From contig OW121744.1 of NCBI GenBank assembly GCA_933228675.1, positions 18,061,978 through 18,125,977 on the forward strand: a stretch of DNA of 64,000 bases, in the 5' to 3' direction. Origin of the DNA: Stomorhina lunata (lineage: Eukaryota > Arthropoda > Insecta > Diptera > Rhiniidae). Of this stretch, positions 36,640 to 51,145 are shown piece by piece (within the stretch, counting starts at the first letter, position 1; every line of letters starts with the position of its first letter). The position numbers and the translations under genes are program-made. A model generated the notes under the pieces. It did not search any database. It saw only the letters and a program-made list of their open reading frames with translations, and had not been told where the DNA came from.

Positions 36640-39105
36640 TTATATAAATTCAAAATTTTCAAAATTTTACTACTTTTATAGAAAAATTTTCAAAATTGTA
36701 CTATCTTTAAAGGAAAATTTTCAAAATTTTATTATTTTTATAATTTTACTTCTTTTTATAGAAACATTTTCGAAATTACTACCTTTAGAAAAATTTTCAA
36801 AATTTTACTATTTTCATAAGAAAATTTTCAAAATTTTACTATGTTTATAGGAAAATTTTCAAAATTTTACTATTTTTATAGGAACATTTTCAAAATTTTG
36901 CTATTTTTATAGGAAAATGTTCAAAATTTTGCTATTTTTATTGGAAAATTTTCAAAATTTTCCTATTTTTATAGGAAAATTGTCAAAATTTTCCTATTTT
37001 TATACGAAAATTTTCAAAATTTTGCTATTTTTATACGAAAATTTTCAAAATTTCCTAGTTTTATAGGAAAGTTTTCAAAATCTTTCTATTTTTATAGGAA
37101 AGTTTTCAAAATTTTTCTATTTTTATAGGAAAGCTTTCAAAATTTACTATTTTTATAGGGAAATTATCAAAATTTTTCTATTTATATAGGTAATTTTTCA
37201 AAATTTTGCTATTTTTATAGGAAAATTTTCAAAATTTTTCTATTTTTTTTTTCGGAAAATTTTCAAAATTTTTCTATTTTTATTATTCCATTTTTATAAG
37301 AAAATTTATAAAATTTTTCTATTTTTTGAAGAAAATTTCCAAAAAGAAAAATAGAAAAACTTTTTCTATTTTTATAGGAAAATTTTTCGATTTTTATAAG
37401 AAAATTTGAAAAAAATTTTCCATTTTTATAGGAAATTTTCAAGAAAACTTTCAAAATTTTAGCCTTTTAGTAAAAAACTGTTCAAAATTTGACTATTTTT
37501 AAATGAAATATTTTAAAATTTTGTTATTTTTTTTTAGGAAATTTTTTAAAATTTTACTATTTTTATAGAAAAATTTTAAAATTTTTTCTCTTTTTATAGG
37601 AAAATTTTCAAAATGTTTCTATTTTTATAGGAAAATTTGTAAAATTTTTTTATTTTGATAGGAACATTTTCAAAATGTTTCTATTTTTATAGGAAAATTT
37701 TAATTTTTTTTTCTATTTTTGTAAGAAATTTTCAAAATTTTTATTTTAAATTTTTGAAAATTTTCCTTTTTTATAGGAAAATTTTCTAAATTTTGCTGTT
37801 TTTATAGGAAAATTTTCAAAATTTTTCTATTTTTATAGGAAAATTTTCAAAATTTTTCTATTTTTATAGGAAAATTTTCAAAATTTTTCTATTTTTATAG
37901 GAAAACTTTCAAAATTTTTCTATTTTTATAGGAAAATTTTCAAAATTTTTCTATTTTTTTTTAGGAAAATTTTCAAAATTTTTCTATTTTTATAGGAAAA
38001 TTTTCAAAATTTTTCTATTTTTATAGGAAAATTTTCAAAATTTTTCTATTTTTATAGGAAAATTTTCAAAATTTTTCTATTTTTATAGGAAAATTTTCAA
38101 AATTTTTCTATTTTTATAGGAAAATTTTCAAAATTTTTCTATTTTTATAGGAAAATTTTCAAAATTTTTCTATTTTTATTGGAAAATTTTCAAAAAGTTT
38201 CTATTTTTATAGGAAAATTTTCAAAATTTTTCTATTTTTTTAGGAAAATTTTCAAATTTTTTCTATTTTTATAGGATAATTTTCAAAATTTTTCTATTTT
38301 TATAGGAAAATTTTCAAAATTTTTCTATTTTTACAGGAAAATTTTCAAAATTTTTCTATTTTTATAGGAAAATTTTCAAAATTTTTTCTATTTTATAGGA
38401 AAATTTTCAAAATTTTCTATTTTTATAGGAAAATTTTCAAAATTTTTCTATTTTTATAGGAAAATTTTCAAAATTTTTCTATTTTTATAGGAAAATATTA
38501 AAATTGTTTCTATTTTTGTAGGAAATTTTCAAAATTTTTCTATTTAAATTTTCGAAAATTTTATTTTTTATAGGACAATTTTCGAAATTTTTATCGGAAA
38601 ATTTTCAAAATTTTTCTATTTTTATGGGAAAATTTTCAAAATTTTTGTATTTTTATAGGAAAATTTTCAAAATTTTGCTATTTTTATAGGAAAATTTTCA
38701 AAATTTTGCAATTTTTATGGGAAAATTTTCAAAATTTTTCTATTTAAATATTCGATAATTTTCTATTTTTATGAAAAAATTTTCAAAATTTGTCTATTTT
38801 TGTAGGAGAATTTTTATTTTTATTTTACTTGTATAGAGAAATTTTAAAAATTTTACTATTTTTAAAGAAAAATTTTAAATTTTTTAAATTTTTATATAAA
38901 ATTTTTTCTATTTTAATGGAAAAATTTTTCTTATAGGAACATTTTCAAAATTTAGGAAAATTTTCATAATTTTCTTTTTTTATAGGAAAATTTTTTTATT
39001 TTATAGGAAAGTTTTTTTATTTTCAAAATTTTTCTATTTTTATAGGATATTTAAAAAATGTTTACTTTTTTATAGGAAAATGTTCAAAATTTGTTTTTGT
39101 CATTT
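36640..39105 (-). repeat. 31-bp satellite, inverted block (array G)
   Basis: The unit is CTATTTTTATAGGAAAA plus TTTTCAAAATTTTT, the exact reverse complement of the array F unit. About 80 copies, most uniform at 37800-38470. Confidence 0.95.
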
Positions 39106-39934
39106 TGATCGTTTATATATTAATAAATTGACATAGAAATAAACAAAGACGTTTACTTTAACCTTAAAATACTTTTGTAGTACTTTTTGTAGAATATGGT
39201 AGTTCTAACTACTGCTGTAATTAATTGTTTATTAATGTTAATGCAAATATTAAAAATTATCCTAACACTTATTTCTAATATTACTATCAATTACATTTTA
39301 AAATTGACAAAACCTACAACACATGAATAAATTATAAATTGACAAATTATTTATCATACAAGTTAATTACTCTTTTAACTAATTAATTCAATGTAATGTG
39401 TACAATAATTTCATATTTGCAATCAATATTTTCTAAAACGCTTCACAAAACATTGCTTTATTTTAAATTTTCATTCATAATCTATTCAATGTTCTTCGAA
39501 AAGCAAATTTATATAAAGTAGATTTTTGATTAAATATTATCTTACACATTCTCTTAATACTATGTTTAGCTAACAATTTCATAATACAATCAGTTACCAA
39601 ATCTTCCGGTATCCTTAGCATTATTGAATAAATAAGTAAATATTATACATACTTATCATCCTGCTATTGTATTACTACTGCCTCTCTTAAAAACTTGTAA
39701 ATATACATAATCTGGAGATGTTGGTACTTTATATGTTTAACAAATAAATTATTGTGCCCACCAGTTGTCGCTTTAGATCTATGTCTCAAAAAATTACTAA
39801 TTTTTACCTTCTCGAAGAAAATAAATTCATTGCTGGGAACTTTCAATAAAACCACATGGAAGGTTCACTTTTCGTACTAGTCCTGTAGGTGTAGCATAGA
39901 TATTTAAGAAAGGTCTCATCTCGTTTTTAAAGCC
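39106..39934. other. Single-copy spacer
   Basis: AT-rich DNA between two satellite blocks. No gene, RNA or structured repeat is seen. Confidence 0.4.
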
Positions 39935-42115
39935 TAAATAGAAAATTTTTCAGAATTTTCTTATCAAAATAGCAACACTTTGCAAATTTTCCTATAAAAA
40001 TAGCAAAATTTTGAAAATTTTACTATAAAAATAGAAAAAATTTTAAAATTTTCTTTTAAAAATAGCAAAATTTTGAAAATTTTCCTATAAAAATAGCAAA
40101 ATTTTGAAAATTTTCCTATAAAAATAGCAAATTTTTGAAAATTTTCCTATCAAAATAGTAAAATTTTGAAAATTTTCCTATAAAAATAGCAAAATTTTGA
40201 AAATTTTCCTATGAAAATAGCAAAATTTTCTTATAAAAATAGAAACATTTTGAAAATTTTCCTATGAAAATTGCAAAATTTTGAAACTTTTCCTATAAAA
40301 ATAGCAAAATTTTGAAAATGTTCCTATAAAAATAGCAAAATTTTAAAAATGTTCCTATAAAAATAGCAAAATTTTAAAAATTTTTCTTTAAAAATAGCAA
40401 AATTTTAAAAATTTTCCTATAAAAATAGGAAAATTTTGAAAATTTTCCTATAAAAATAGGAAAATTTTCATAATTTTCCTATAAACATAGTAAAATTTTG
40501 AAAATTTTCTTATGAAAATAGTAAAATTTTTCTATAAAAATAGTATCATTTTGAAAATTTTTCTAAAAAATAGCAAAATTTTCCTATAAAAATATAAAAG
40601 AAAATATAACTATTTTTATAGTAAAATTTTGAAATTTTAGAAAGTTTTCCTATAAAAATAGTAAAATTTTGAAAATTTTCCTATAAAAATAGTAAGATTT
40701 TGAAAATTTTCCCATAAAAATAGTATAAGTTAGAAAAGTTTCCTATAAAAATAGTAAAATTTTCCTATACAATAAATAGAGATAGAAAAATTTTGAAAAT
40801 TTTTCTATAAAAATAGTAAAATTTTGAAAATAGCAAAATTTTTAAAATTTTCTTATAAAAATAGCAACATTTTTATTAAAATTTTCTTATAAAAACAGCA
40901 GATTTTTCCTTTAAGATAGTAAAATTTTTAAAATTTTTCTATAAAAATAGTAATATTTTAAAAATTTTTATTTACAAATTGTAAATTTTTGAAAATTTGC
41001 CTAAAAAATTTCGTATAAAAATAGTAAAATTTTAAAAATTCCCTATAAAAATATTAAAATTTTAAAAATTTACTATAAAAATATTAAAATTTTGAAAATT
41101 TTCCTATACAAATAGTAAATTTTAAAAATTTTGCTTTAAAAATAGTAAAATTTTCCATTAAAAATAGTAAAATTTTGTAAATTTGCTATAAAAACAGTAA
41201 AATTTTTAAAAATTTCGCAAAAAAATAGTAAAATTTAAAGAATTTCTTATAAAAATAGTAACATTTTAAAAATGTTTCTATAAAAATTGTAAAATTTTTA
41301 AAATTTTCCTATAAAAATAGTAAAATTTTTAAAATTTTCCTATAAAAATAGTAAAGTTTTTAAAATTTTCCTATAAAAATAGTAAAATTTAAAAATTTTC
41401 CTATAAAAATAGTAAAATTTTTCTATAAAAATAGTAAAGTTTTTAAAATTTTCCTATAAAAATAGTAAAATTTAAAAATTTTCCTATAAAAATAGTAAAA
41501 TTTTTAAAATTTTCCTATAAAAATAGTAAAATTTTAAAAAATTTTCTATAAAAATAGTAAAATTTTTAAAATTTTCCTATAAAATAGTAAAATTTTTAAA
41601 ATATTTCTATAAAAAAAGTAAAATTTTTAAAATTTTCCTATAAAAATAGTGAAATTTTTAAAATTTTCCTATAAAAACAGTAAAATTTTTAAAATTTTTC
41701 TATAAAAATAGTTAAATTTTTAAAATTTTCCTATAAAAATAGTGAAATTTTTAAAATTTTTCTATAAAAACAATAAAATTTTTAAAATTTTTCTATAAAA
41801 ATAGTTAAATTTTTAAAATTTTCCTATAAAAATAGTAAAATTTTTAAAATTATCCTATAAAAATAGTAAAATTTTGAAAATCTTCCTATAAAAATAGTAA
41901 AATTTTGAAAATTTTTCTATAATAGTATTAAAATTTTGAAAATTTTCCTATAATAATAGTAAAATTTTGAAAATTTTCCTATAAAAATAGTAAAATTTTG
42001 ATATTTTTCCAATAAAAATAGTAAAATTTTGAAAATTTTTCTAAAAAGATGGTCAAACTTTAAAAATTTTCCTATAAAAATTGTAAAATTTAAAAAAATT
42101 TCCTTTAAAAATAGA
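39935..42115 (+). repeat. 31-bp satellite, forward block (array H)
   Basis: The same family and orientation as array F but with TAGCAAAAT units first (to about 40450) and TAGTAAAAT units after. It is more diverged than F and G, with several shortened units. Confidence 0.9.
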
Positions 42116-43104
42116 AGGACCTTTTACACATAAACGATTCATATATTTTCCATATCATCACTGACGTAAATCTTCAATGACTATAAATATAAGAAAGATG
42201 TATGTCTGTATTTATTTGTGTATAAATATTTTTTTGTCAATAAGTTTTTCCTTAGATTATCCATTTATTTCCTTTAGACGTTTCTATTAAAGTCATGTGT
42301 ACCATACATGTATGGGATATCCTTAGACATTACTGAGGTGTGGGTGGGTATGTGTATAACTATGTCAAAGCTTTATCAAATTTCTATGTTTTCATAGATG
42401 TTGTGTCTGTTATATTGTTAAAGTCATGTTTAACAATAATAATAAATGAAGTGCATACATACATAAATTATATAAATATTTATACAAAAACTTTCTAATG
42501 TTTGTTAAATAGAAAATCATATACTTAGCATTAGTCAGGCATAATATATGGTAAGGGAAGGTAAAAGGCTAGAAGATTTAAGGTCGATGTAAGGACTTAT
42601 ATAAGGATTTTGCAATGTCTTTACATTAACAGTAGAATTTATTTTATTTTCATAAAGTCATATTGTTAAAAAAATGTATAAATAACTTTAACATGACAGT
42701 TTTTAATTTGATCAATATTATGATTTAATCACAGATACCTTAACATTGTTTTCAGTATATTTATGTCAAAAATTTAATGCATAATGGAAAATTCCTTGAG
42801 GTAGTGCATGAAAGCCTCTACAATGAAACATAATTGAAAAAAGTGAAAAAATTTTACAAAACTTACAAAATATTGTTACAATTAAATAAAAGACACTTTA
42901 ATTATAACAACTAGACAAAGTTTGTTTTCAAATCGGTCCTCATTTTTTTTGGGGAAATTTAAGAAAAACTTTTTATATAGGTTTTCTAGAAAATTTTACA
43001 TAGATATACAAAATTACTATAACAATTTTTTTCAAACCAAAATTTAACATAAAAAAATTTTCTATAGAGATTTTTTTCAATTAAATTTTTTATGGACATT
43101 TTTA
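42116..43104. other. Single-copy spacer
   Basis: No gene or organised repeat is seen. It grades into array-like sequence after 42960. Confidence 0.4.
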
Positions 43105-46100
43105 ATTCGTAGGAAATTTTTCAAACATTTACTTTTTATAGGAAATTTTTCAAAAATTTACTTTTTATAGGAAATTTTTCAAAAATTTACTTTTTATAGG
43201 AAATTTTTCAAAAATTTACTTTTAATAGGAAATTTTTCAAAAATTTACTTTTTATAGGAAATTTTTCAAAAATTTACTTTTTGTAGGAAATTTTTCAAAA
43301 ATTTACTTTTTATAGGAAATTTTTCAAAAATTTACTTTTTATAGGAAATTTTTCAAAAAATTTACTTTTTATAGGAAATTTTTCAAAAATTTACTTCTTA
43401 TAGGAAATTTTTCAAAAATTTACTTCTTATAGGAAATTTTTCAAAAATTTACTTCTTATAGGAAATTTTTCAAAAATTTACTTTTTATAGTAAATTTTTC
43501 AAAAATTTACTTTTTATAGGAAATTTTTCAAAAATTTACTTTTGATAGGAAATTTTTCAAAAATTTACTTTTTATAGGAAATTTTTCAAAAATTTACTTT
43601 TTGTAGGAAATTTTTCAAAAATTTACTTTTTATAGGAAATTTTTCAAAAATTTACTTTTTATAGGAAATTTTTCAAAAAATTTACTTTTTATAGGAAATT
43701 TTTCAAAAAATTTACTTTTTATAGTAAATTTTTCAAAAATTTACTTTTTATAGGAAATTTTTCAAAAATTTACTTTTTATAGGAAATTTTTCAAAAAATT
43801 TACTTTTAATAGGAAATTTTTCAAAAATTTACTTTTTATAGGAAATTTTTCAAAAATTTACTTTTTGTAGGAAATTTTTCAAAAATTTACTTTTTATAGG
43901 AAATTTTTCAAAAATTTACTTTTTATAGGAAATTTTTCAAAAATTTACTTTTTATAGGAAATTTTTCAAAAATTTACTTTTTATAGGAAATTTTTCAAGA
44001 AATTTACTTTTTATAGGAAATTTTTCAAAAATTTACTTTTTATAGGAAATTTTTCAAAAATTTACTTTTGATAGGAAATTTTTCAAAAATTTACTTTTGA
44101 TAGGAAATTTTTCAAAAATTTACATTTTATAGTAAATTTTTCAAAAATTTACTTTTTATAGTAAATTTTTCAAAAATTTACTTTTTATAGTAAATTTTTC
44201 AAAAATTTACTTTTTATAGTAAATTTTTCAAAAATTTACTTTTTATAGTAAATTTTTCAAAAATTTACTTTTTATAGTAAATTTTTCAAAAATTTACTTT
44301 TTATAGTAAATTTTTCAAAAATTTACTTTTTATAGTAAATTTTTCAAAAATTTACTTTTTATAGTAAATTTTTCAAAAATTTACTTTTTATAGTAATTTT
44401 TTCAAAAATTTACTTTTTATAGTAAATTTTTCAAAAACTTACTTTTTATAGTAAATTTTTCAAAAATTTACTTTTTATAGTAAATTTTTCAAAAATTTAC
44501 TTTTTATAGGAAATTTTTCAAAAATTTACTTTTTATAAGAAATTTTTCAAAAATGTACTTTTTATAGGAAATTCTTCAAAAATTTACTTTTGATAGGAAA
44601 TTTTTCAAAAATTTACTTTTTATAGGAAATTTTTCAAAAATTTACTTTTTATAGGAAATTTTTCAAAAATTTACTTTTTATAGGAAATTTTTCAAAAATT
44701 TACTTTTTAAAGGAAATTTTTCAAAAATTTACTTTTTATAGGAAATTTTTCAAAAATTTACTTTTTATACGAAATTTTTCAAAAATTTACTTTTTATAGG
44801 AAATTTTTCAAAAATTTACTTTTTTTTTGGAAATTTTTCAAAAATTTACTTTTTATAGGAAATTTTTCAAAAATTTACTTTTTATAGGAAATTTTTCAAA
44901 AATTTACTTTTGAAAGGAAATTTTTCAAAAATTTAATTTTTATAGGAAATTATTCAAAAATTTTCAATTTTTATAGGAAATTTTTCAAAAATTTACTTTT
45001 TATAGGAAATTTTTCAAAAATTTACTTTTTAAAGGAAATTTTTCAAAAATTTAATGTTTATCGGAAATTTTTCAAAAATTTTCAATTTTTATAGGAAATT
45101 TTTCAAAAATTTACTTTTTATAGGAAATTTTTCAAAAATTTACTTTTTATAGGAAATTTTTCAAAAATTTACTTTTTATAGGAAATTTTTCAAAAATTTA
45201 CTTTTTATAGGAAATTTTTCAAAAATTTACTTTTTGTAGGAAATTTTTCAAAAATTTACTTTTTATAGGAAATTTTTCAAAAATTTACGTTTTATAGGAA
45301 ATTTTTCAAAAAATTTACTTTTTATAGGAAATTTTTCAAAAAATTTACTTTTTATAGGAAATTTTTCAAAAATTTACTTTTTATAAGAAATTTTTCAAAA
45401 ATGTACTTTTTATAGGAAATTTTTCAAAAATTTACTTTTGATAGGAAATTTTTCAAAAATTTACTTTTGATAGGAAATTTTTCAAAAATTTACTTTTGAT
45501 AGGAAATTTTTCAAAAATTTACTTTTTATAGTAAATTTTTCAAAAATTTACTTTTTATAGTAAATTTTTCAAAAATTTACTTTTTATAGTAAATTTTTCA
45601 AAAATTTACTTTTTATAGTAAATTTTTCAAAAATTTACTTTTTATAGTAAATTTTTCAAAAATTTACTTTTTATAGTAAATTTTTCAAAAATTTACTTTT
45701 TATAGTAAATTTTTCAAAAATTTACTTTTTATAGTAAATTTTTCAAAAATTTACTTTTTATAGGAAATTTTTCAAAAATTTACTTTTTATAAGAAATTTT
45801 TCAAAAATGTACTTTTTATAGGAAATTCTTCAAAAATTTACTTTTGATAGGAAATTGTTCAAAAATTTACTTTTTATAGGAAATTTTTCAAAAATTTACT
45901 TTTTATAGGAAATTTTTCAAAAATTTACTTTTTATAGGAAATTTTTCAAAAATTTACTTTTTATAGGAAATTTTTCAAAAATTTACTTTTTAAAGGAAAT
46001 TTTTCAAAAATTTACTTTTTATAGGAAATTTTTCAAAAATTTACTTTTTATAGGAAATTTTTCAAAAATTTACTTTTTATAGGAAATTTTTCAAAAATTT

Positions 46101-47530
46101 ACTTTTTATAGAAAATTTTTCAAAAATTTACTTTTTATAGGAAATTTTTTAAAAATTTACTTTTTATAGGAAATTTTTCAAAAATTTACTTTTTATAGGA
46201 AATTTTTCAAAAATTTACTTTTTATAGGAAATTTTTCAAAAATTTACTTTTTATAGGAAATTTTTCAAAAATTTACTTTTTATAGGAAATTTTTCAAAAA
46301 TTTACTTTTTATAGGAAATTTTTCAAAAATTTACTTTTTGTAGGAAATTTTTCAAAAATTTACTTTTTATAGGAAATGTTTCAAAAATTTACTTTTTATA
46401 GGAAATTTTTCAAAAATTTACTTTTTATAGGAAATTTTTCAAAAATTTACTTTTTATAGGGTATTTTTTCAAAAATTTACTTTTTATAGGAAATTTTTCA
46501 AAAATTTACTTTTTATAGGAAATTTTTCAAAAATTTACTTTTTATAGGAAATTTTTCAAAAATTTACTTTTTATAGGAAATTTTTCAAAAATTTACTTTT
46601 TATAGGAAATTTTTCAAAAATTTACTTTTTATAGAAAATTTTTCAAAAATTTACTTTTTATAGGAAATTTTTCAAAAATTTACTTTTTATAGGAAATTTT
46701 TCAAAAATTTACTTTTTATAGGAAATGTTTCAAAAATTTACTTTTTATAGGAAATTTTTCAAAAATTTACTTTTTGTAGGAAATTTTTCAAAAATTTACT
46801 TTTTATAGGAAATTTTTCAAAAATTTATTTTTTATAGGAAATTTTTCAAAAAATTTACTTTTTATAGGAAATTTTTCAAAAATTTACTTTTTATAGGAAA
46901 TTTTTCAAAAATTTACTTTTTATAGGAAATTTTTTCAAAATTTACTTTTTATAGAAAATTTTTCAAAAATTTACTTTTTATAGGAAATTTTTCAAAAAAT
47001 TTACTTTTTAAAGGAAATTTTTCAAAAATTTACTTTTGACAGGAAATTTTTCAAAAATTTTCTTTTTATAGGAAATTTTTCAAAAATTTACTTTTTTTAG
47101 GAAATTCTTCAAAAATTTACTTTTTATAGAAAATTTTTCAAAAATTTCCTTTTTATAGAAAATTTGTCAAAAATTTACTTTTTATAGGAAATTTTTCAAA
47201 AATTTACTTTTGATAGGAAATTTTTCAAAAATTTACTTTTTATAGTAAATTTTTCAAAAATTTACTTTTTATAGGAAATTTTTCAAAAAATTTATTTTTT
47301 TTAGGAAATTTTTCAAAAATTTACTTTTTATAGGAAATTTTTCAAAAATTTACTTTTTAAAGGAAATTTTTCAAAAATTTACTTTTTAAAGGAAATTTTT
47401 CAAAAATTTAGTTTTTATAGGAAATTTTTCAAAAATTTACTTTTTATAGGAAAATTTTAAAAAATTTACATTTTATAGGAAATTTTTCAAAAATTTTTTC
47501 GAAAATTTACTTTTATAGGAATTTTGCTAT
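43105..47530 (-). repeat. 29-bp AT-rich satellite, about 150 copies (array I)
   Basis: A 29-bp unit of AGGAAATTTTTCAAAAATTT plus ACTTTTTAT, very uniform. Two internal blocks (about 44110-44510 and 45520-45750) carry AGTAAAT instead of AGGAAAT. A variant string with ATAAGAAATTTT and AATGTACTTT recurs at 44535, 45382 and 45789, showing block duplication. The unit resembles a shortened array G unit in the same orientation. Confidence 0.95.
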
Positions 47531-48044
47531 GAAAAAAATTTGGTAAAATTTTTCGTATTATTTGTTTTGAAAGTAGATTGAGTCCCATTCATTTTTCAAT
47601 TCAAAAGAATATTTTAAAATGTTTGTTTGGAAAGTGGTATAAGTCCATTGAAATCGCCAGAAACGCATTTTCAAATAGTTTTTATAATTTTATTTTTATA
47701 AAAGGAAAAATTTGATAGGTTGTAATTAAAACTTAAGATTTAATTTACTTAGATTGTTCACCTATATTTTTAAAAACACTAAGACGTAAAGCTCTTTATA
47801 TCTCAATTTAAAAAAAATGGACTTAATCCACTTTCAAAATAAGGTCTCATATATGCAAAGTTTATTGAAATTTAGCAAATAAGTCAAATTTTTATTAACA
47901 AAAAGTTTACCTTAAAAATTTTATATGTAAAAATTTGTTTATTGAACATTTTTGTTTACATAATTTTAATGGAAATTTAGCAATTAAGTCGAATTTTTAT
48001 AAACAAAAAGTTTACCTTAAAAATTTCAGATGTAAATTTTCAAA
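47531..48044. other. Transition region
   Basis: Contains a diverged duplication of about 120 bp (ACAAAAAGTTTACCTTAAAA near 47899 and 48003). An open frame at 47935-48168 runs into the following repeat and is not supported as a gene. Confidence 0.4.
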
Positions 48045-49890
48045 AAATTTTCTCTTTGGATTTGAAATATATAAAAACTATCTTAATTCCTTAATGAAGT
48101 CAAGTTTTTTCTCAATTTGGGTTGTATTAGTTTTAAAATGCGTCTCGATTTTAAAAAGTATATTTTAAGATAAAAAAGTTATAATGAATTTTGTAAAATC
48201 ACACCTTAATTAATATCAATCATACGTCGTGAGGCCTAAAATGTTAATATATGAAAAATAGTTGATTTTTAAACGATTTTTTTCTTACAATTTGTATTGA
48301 AAGTTGTTAACATTTTAAGCTGATTGACAAACGCTTAAAAAGTTATTTGATAACACAGTGACAAAAAATTGGAAATGATATATGTTGAAGAAATCTTACA
48401 TTTAAATTCTTTTTGTCCATGAAGTAAGAATTTTGTTTTTTCAAAAAATTTCCTGTGTGGATTTGAAATATATAAAAACTATGTAAATTCTTTTATGAAG
48501 TAAAGTTTTTTTCTGAACTTGTGTTTTATTAGTTTTGAAGTGCGTTTTGGTTTGAAAATGTATCTTTTAAGATAAAAAAGTTATAATGAATTTTCTTAAA
48601 TTAGACCTTAATTAATATCAATCATACGTCGTGAGGCCTAAAATGTTAATATATCAAAAATAGTTGATTTATAAACGACTTTTTTCTTACAATTTGTATT
48701 GAAAGTTGTTAATATTTTAAGCCGATTGACGAACTTATAAAAGCCCTAACAACTACATCAATTGATAACACTGTGACAATAAATTGGAAAAGATTTTTTC
48801 AAAAATTTCCTTTTCGGATTTGAAATATATAAAAATTATCTTAATTCCTTTATGAAGTCAAGTTTTTTCTCAACTTGGGTTTTATTAGTTTTGAAATGCG
48901 TCTTGATTTTAAAAAGTGTCTTTTAAGATAAAAAAGTTATAATGAATTTTGTAAAATCACACCTGAATTAATATCAATCATACGTCGTGAGGCCTAAAAT
49001 GTTAATATATCAAAAATAGTTGATTTTTAAACGATTTTTTTCTTACAATTTGTATTGAAAGTTGTTAACATTTTAAGCCGATTGACGAACTTATAAAAGC
49101 CCTAACAACTACGTCAATTGATAACACTGTGACAATCAATTGGAAAAGATTTTTTTCAAAAATTTCCTTTTCGGATTTGAAATATATAAAAACTATCTTA
49201 ATTCCTTTATAAAGTCAAGTTTTTTCTCAACTTGGGTTTTATTAGTTTTAAAATGCGTCTCGATTTTAAAAAGTATCTTTTAAGATAAAAAAGTTATAAC
49301 GAATTTTGTAAAATCACACCTGAATTAATATCAATCATACGTCGTGAGGCCTAAAATGTTAATATATGAAAAATAGTTGATTTTTAAACTATTTTTTTCT
49401 TACAATTTGTATTGAAAGTTGTTAATATTTTAAGCTGATTGATAACACAGTGACAACAAATTGGGAATGATAAATGTGGAAGAAATCTCACATTTAAATT
49501 CCATGAAGTAAAAATTTTTTTTTTAATTTCCTTTTGGGATTTAAAATATATAAAAACTATGTAAATTCTTTTATGAAGTAAAGTTTTTTCTGAAATTGTG
49601 TTTTATTAGCTCTGAAATGCGCCATGATTTTAAAATGTGTCTTTAAAGATAAAAAAGTTATAATGAATTTTCTAAAATTAGACCTGAATTAATATCAATC
49701 ATACGTCGGGAGGCCTAAAATGTTAATATACGAAAAATAGTTGATTTTTAAACGATTTTTTTTACAATTTGTATTTGAAAGCCCTAAAAAATTATAACAC
49801 TATGATAAAAAATTAGAAAAGACAAATATGAAAGAAATCTCACATAGAAAATATTATTGTTCATGAACTTAGAATTTCGATTTTTTGGAA
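48045..49890. repeat. Five-copy 356-402-bp tandem repeat (array J)
   Basis: The marker CATACGTCGTGAGGCCTAAA starts at about 48221, 48623, 48979, 49336 and 49700, giving periods of 402, 356, 357 and 364. About 45 bases round the marker are identical in the first four copies, and the fifth carries small changes. Other shared blocks are GATTTGAAATATATAAAAAC and TTGTATTGAAAGTTGTTAA. The first and last copies lack the TTATAAAAGCCCTAACAACT block. This is a more complex unit than the 30-bp arrays. Confidence 0.9.
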
Positions 49891-51145
49891 AAATTATAAC
49901 AAAAACCCCTTTAATTAGATTCTCTTCAAAAACTTTATTTTAAGAAGCTTAAAACACATTCAAACCCAAAATAGAGTTCATAGACAGAAGTTAATATATG
50001 AAAATATATGTAGAACTGTGTAATAGATGATAACATTTTTATTAGACCTTTTAAATGATATTAGACTCATTGTGGTACTCTTATGTATATGGAAACCTAC
50101 ACTTTTTCAATCATTTATTGAATCTGCATGTTTATATCAAATAACATGACAACGATTACGATTATGGTTATGACATTAACGTCAATTTCTAGATTTGACT
50201 ATAAAAGATTCAGAAATATAAACTTGCAATCATACACATATACTTCTCTATACATTTCTGTAAATACATACACTCATACACAAACACACACACACACACA
50301 TATCTGAGGTTTAGCAATAGTTGGAAAATGTGATAAATATTTAAGTTTTTGTAGCTGTAGAGAGCTATAAATAAAATTTTCAAGTATGATTATCACACAT
50401 GAAGCTGATGCTGATGCTAATGATAATGTAGATGATTATACGATGGTGTTGGTGTTGCTGATGCTGTTACTGATGCTGACAATAATGATGATAACTTCCA
50501 TGTCTATAAGTATTTCTGATGGGCTCTTAAGCAAAGCTCATGTCTATGTGTGTATATGACGTATTTGATTGTAGATTTATCTGTGTATTTTTTTAATATC
50601 CTAATAAACTCATGGGAAAAAGGATATCGACATATAAAAGGATATCTCTGCTTTAATGTATGTATTTGAATGTTAAAGTGTTTGAATAATTTTATCTCTT
50701 AAAAACAAACACATATTTTGCTCTAAATCATTTATAGGATTTAGGAAAATGCACACATACATACATATCTATCTGTATATAGTTATAGAGTATTTATATA
50801 CAGTCAGTCATACATTCATAAACACAAACATACATATTTACCTTAATCGATATCAATTTTCATATGTCATAGGGTTAAAGCTTTGGTATATGTATTTGAG
50901 TTTTCTGTAAGTCTATTATGCCACTGACTTTGGAGATTTTGTCTTGGAATATTTTTGATTTAGAAGAAGTTGATTTTAAGTAAACAGATGATATTATCCT
51001 TGAAATTATTCAAATTTACAGATTTGTTTCTTTTTTTTATGAAAAGTTTTGAAGTTTTTTAATTTGTAAGGGATACTCTTGTCTCATGGTAGGCACAAAG
51101 ATAATTGGTCTAAAAATAAGAATAAATTCAAAGGCAGAGCTTATG
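49891..51145. other. Single-copy DNA with microsatellites
   Basis: Contains a (CA)8 tract at 50285-50300, a GATGCT/GATGAT-rich stretch at about 50400-50490 and ACAT-type tracts at about 50757-50770. No gene is recognised. Confidence 0.5.
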
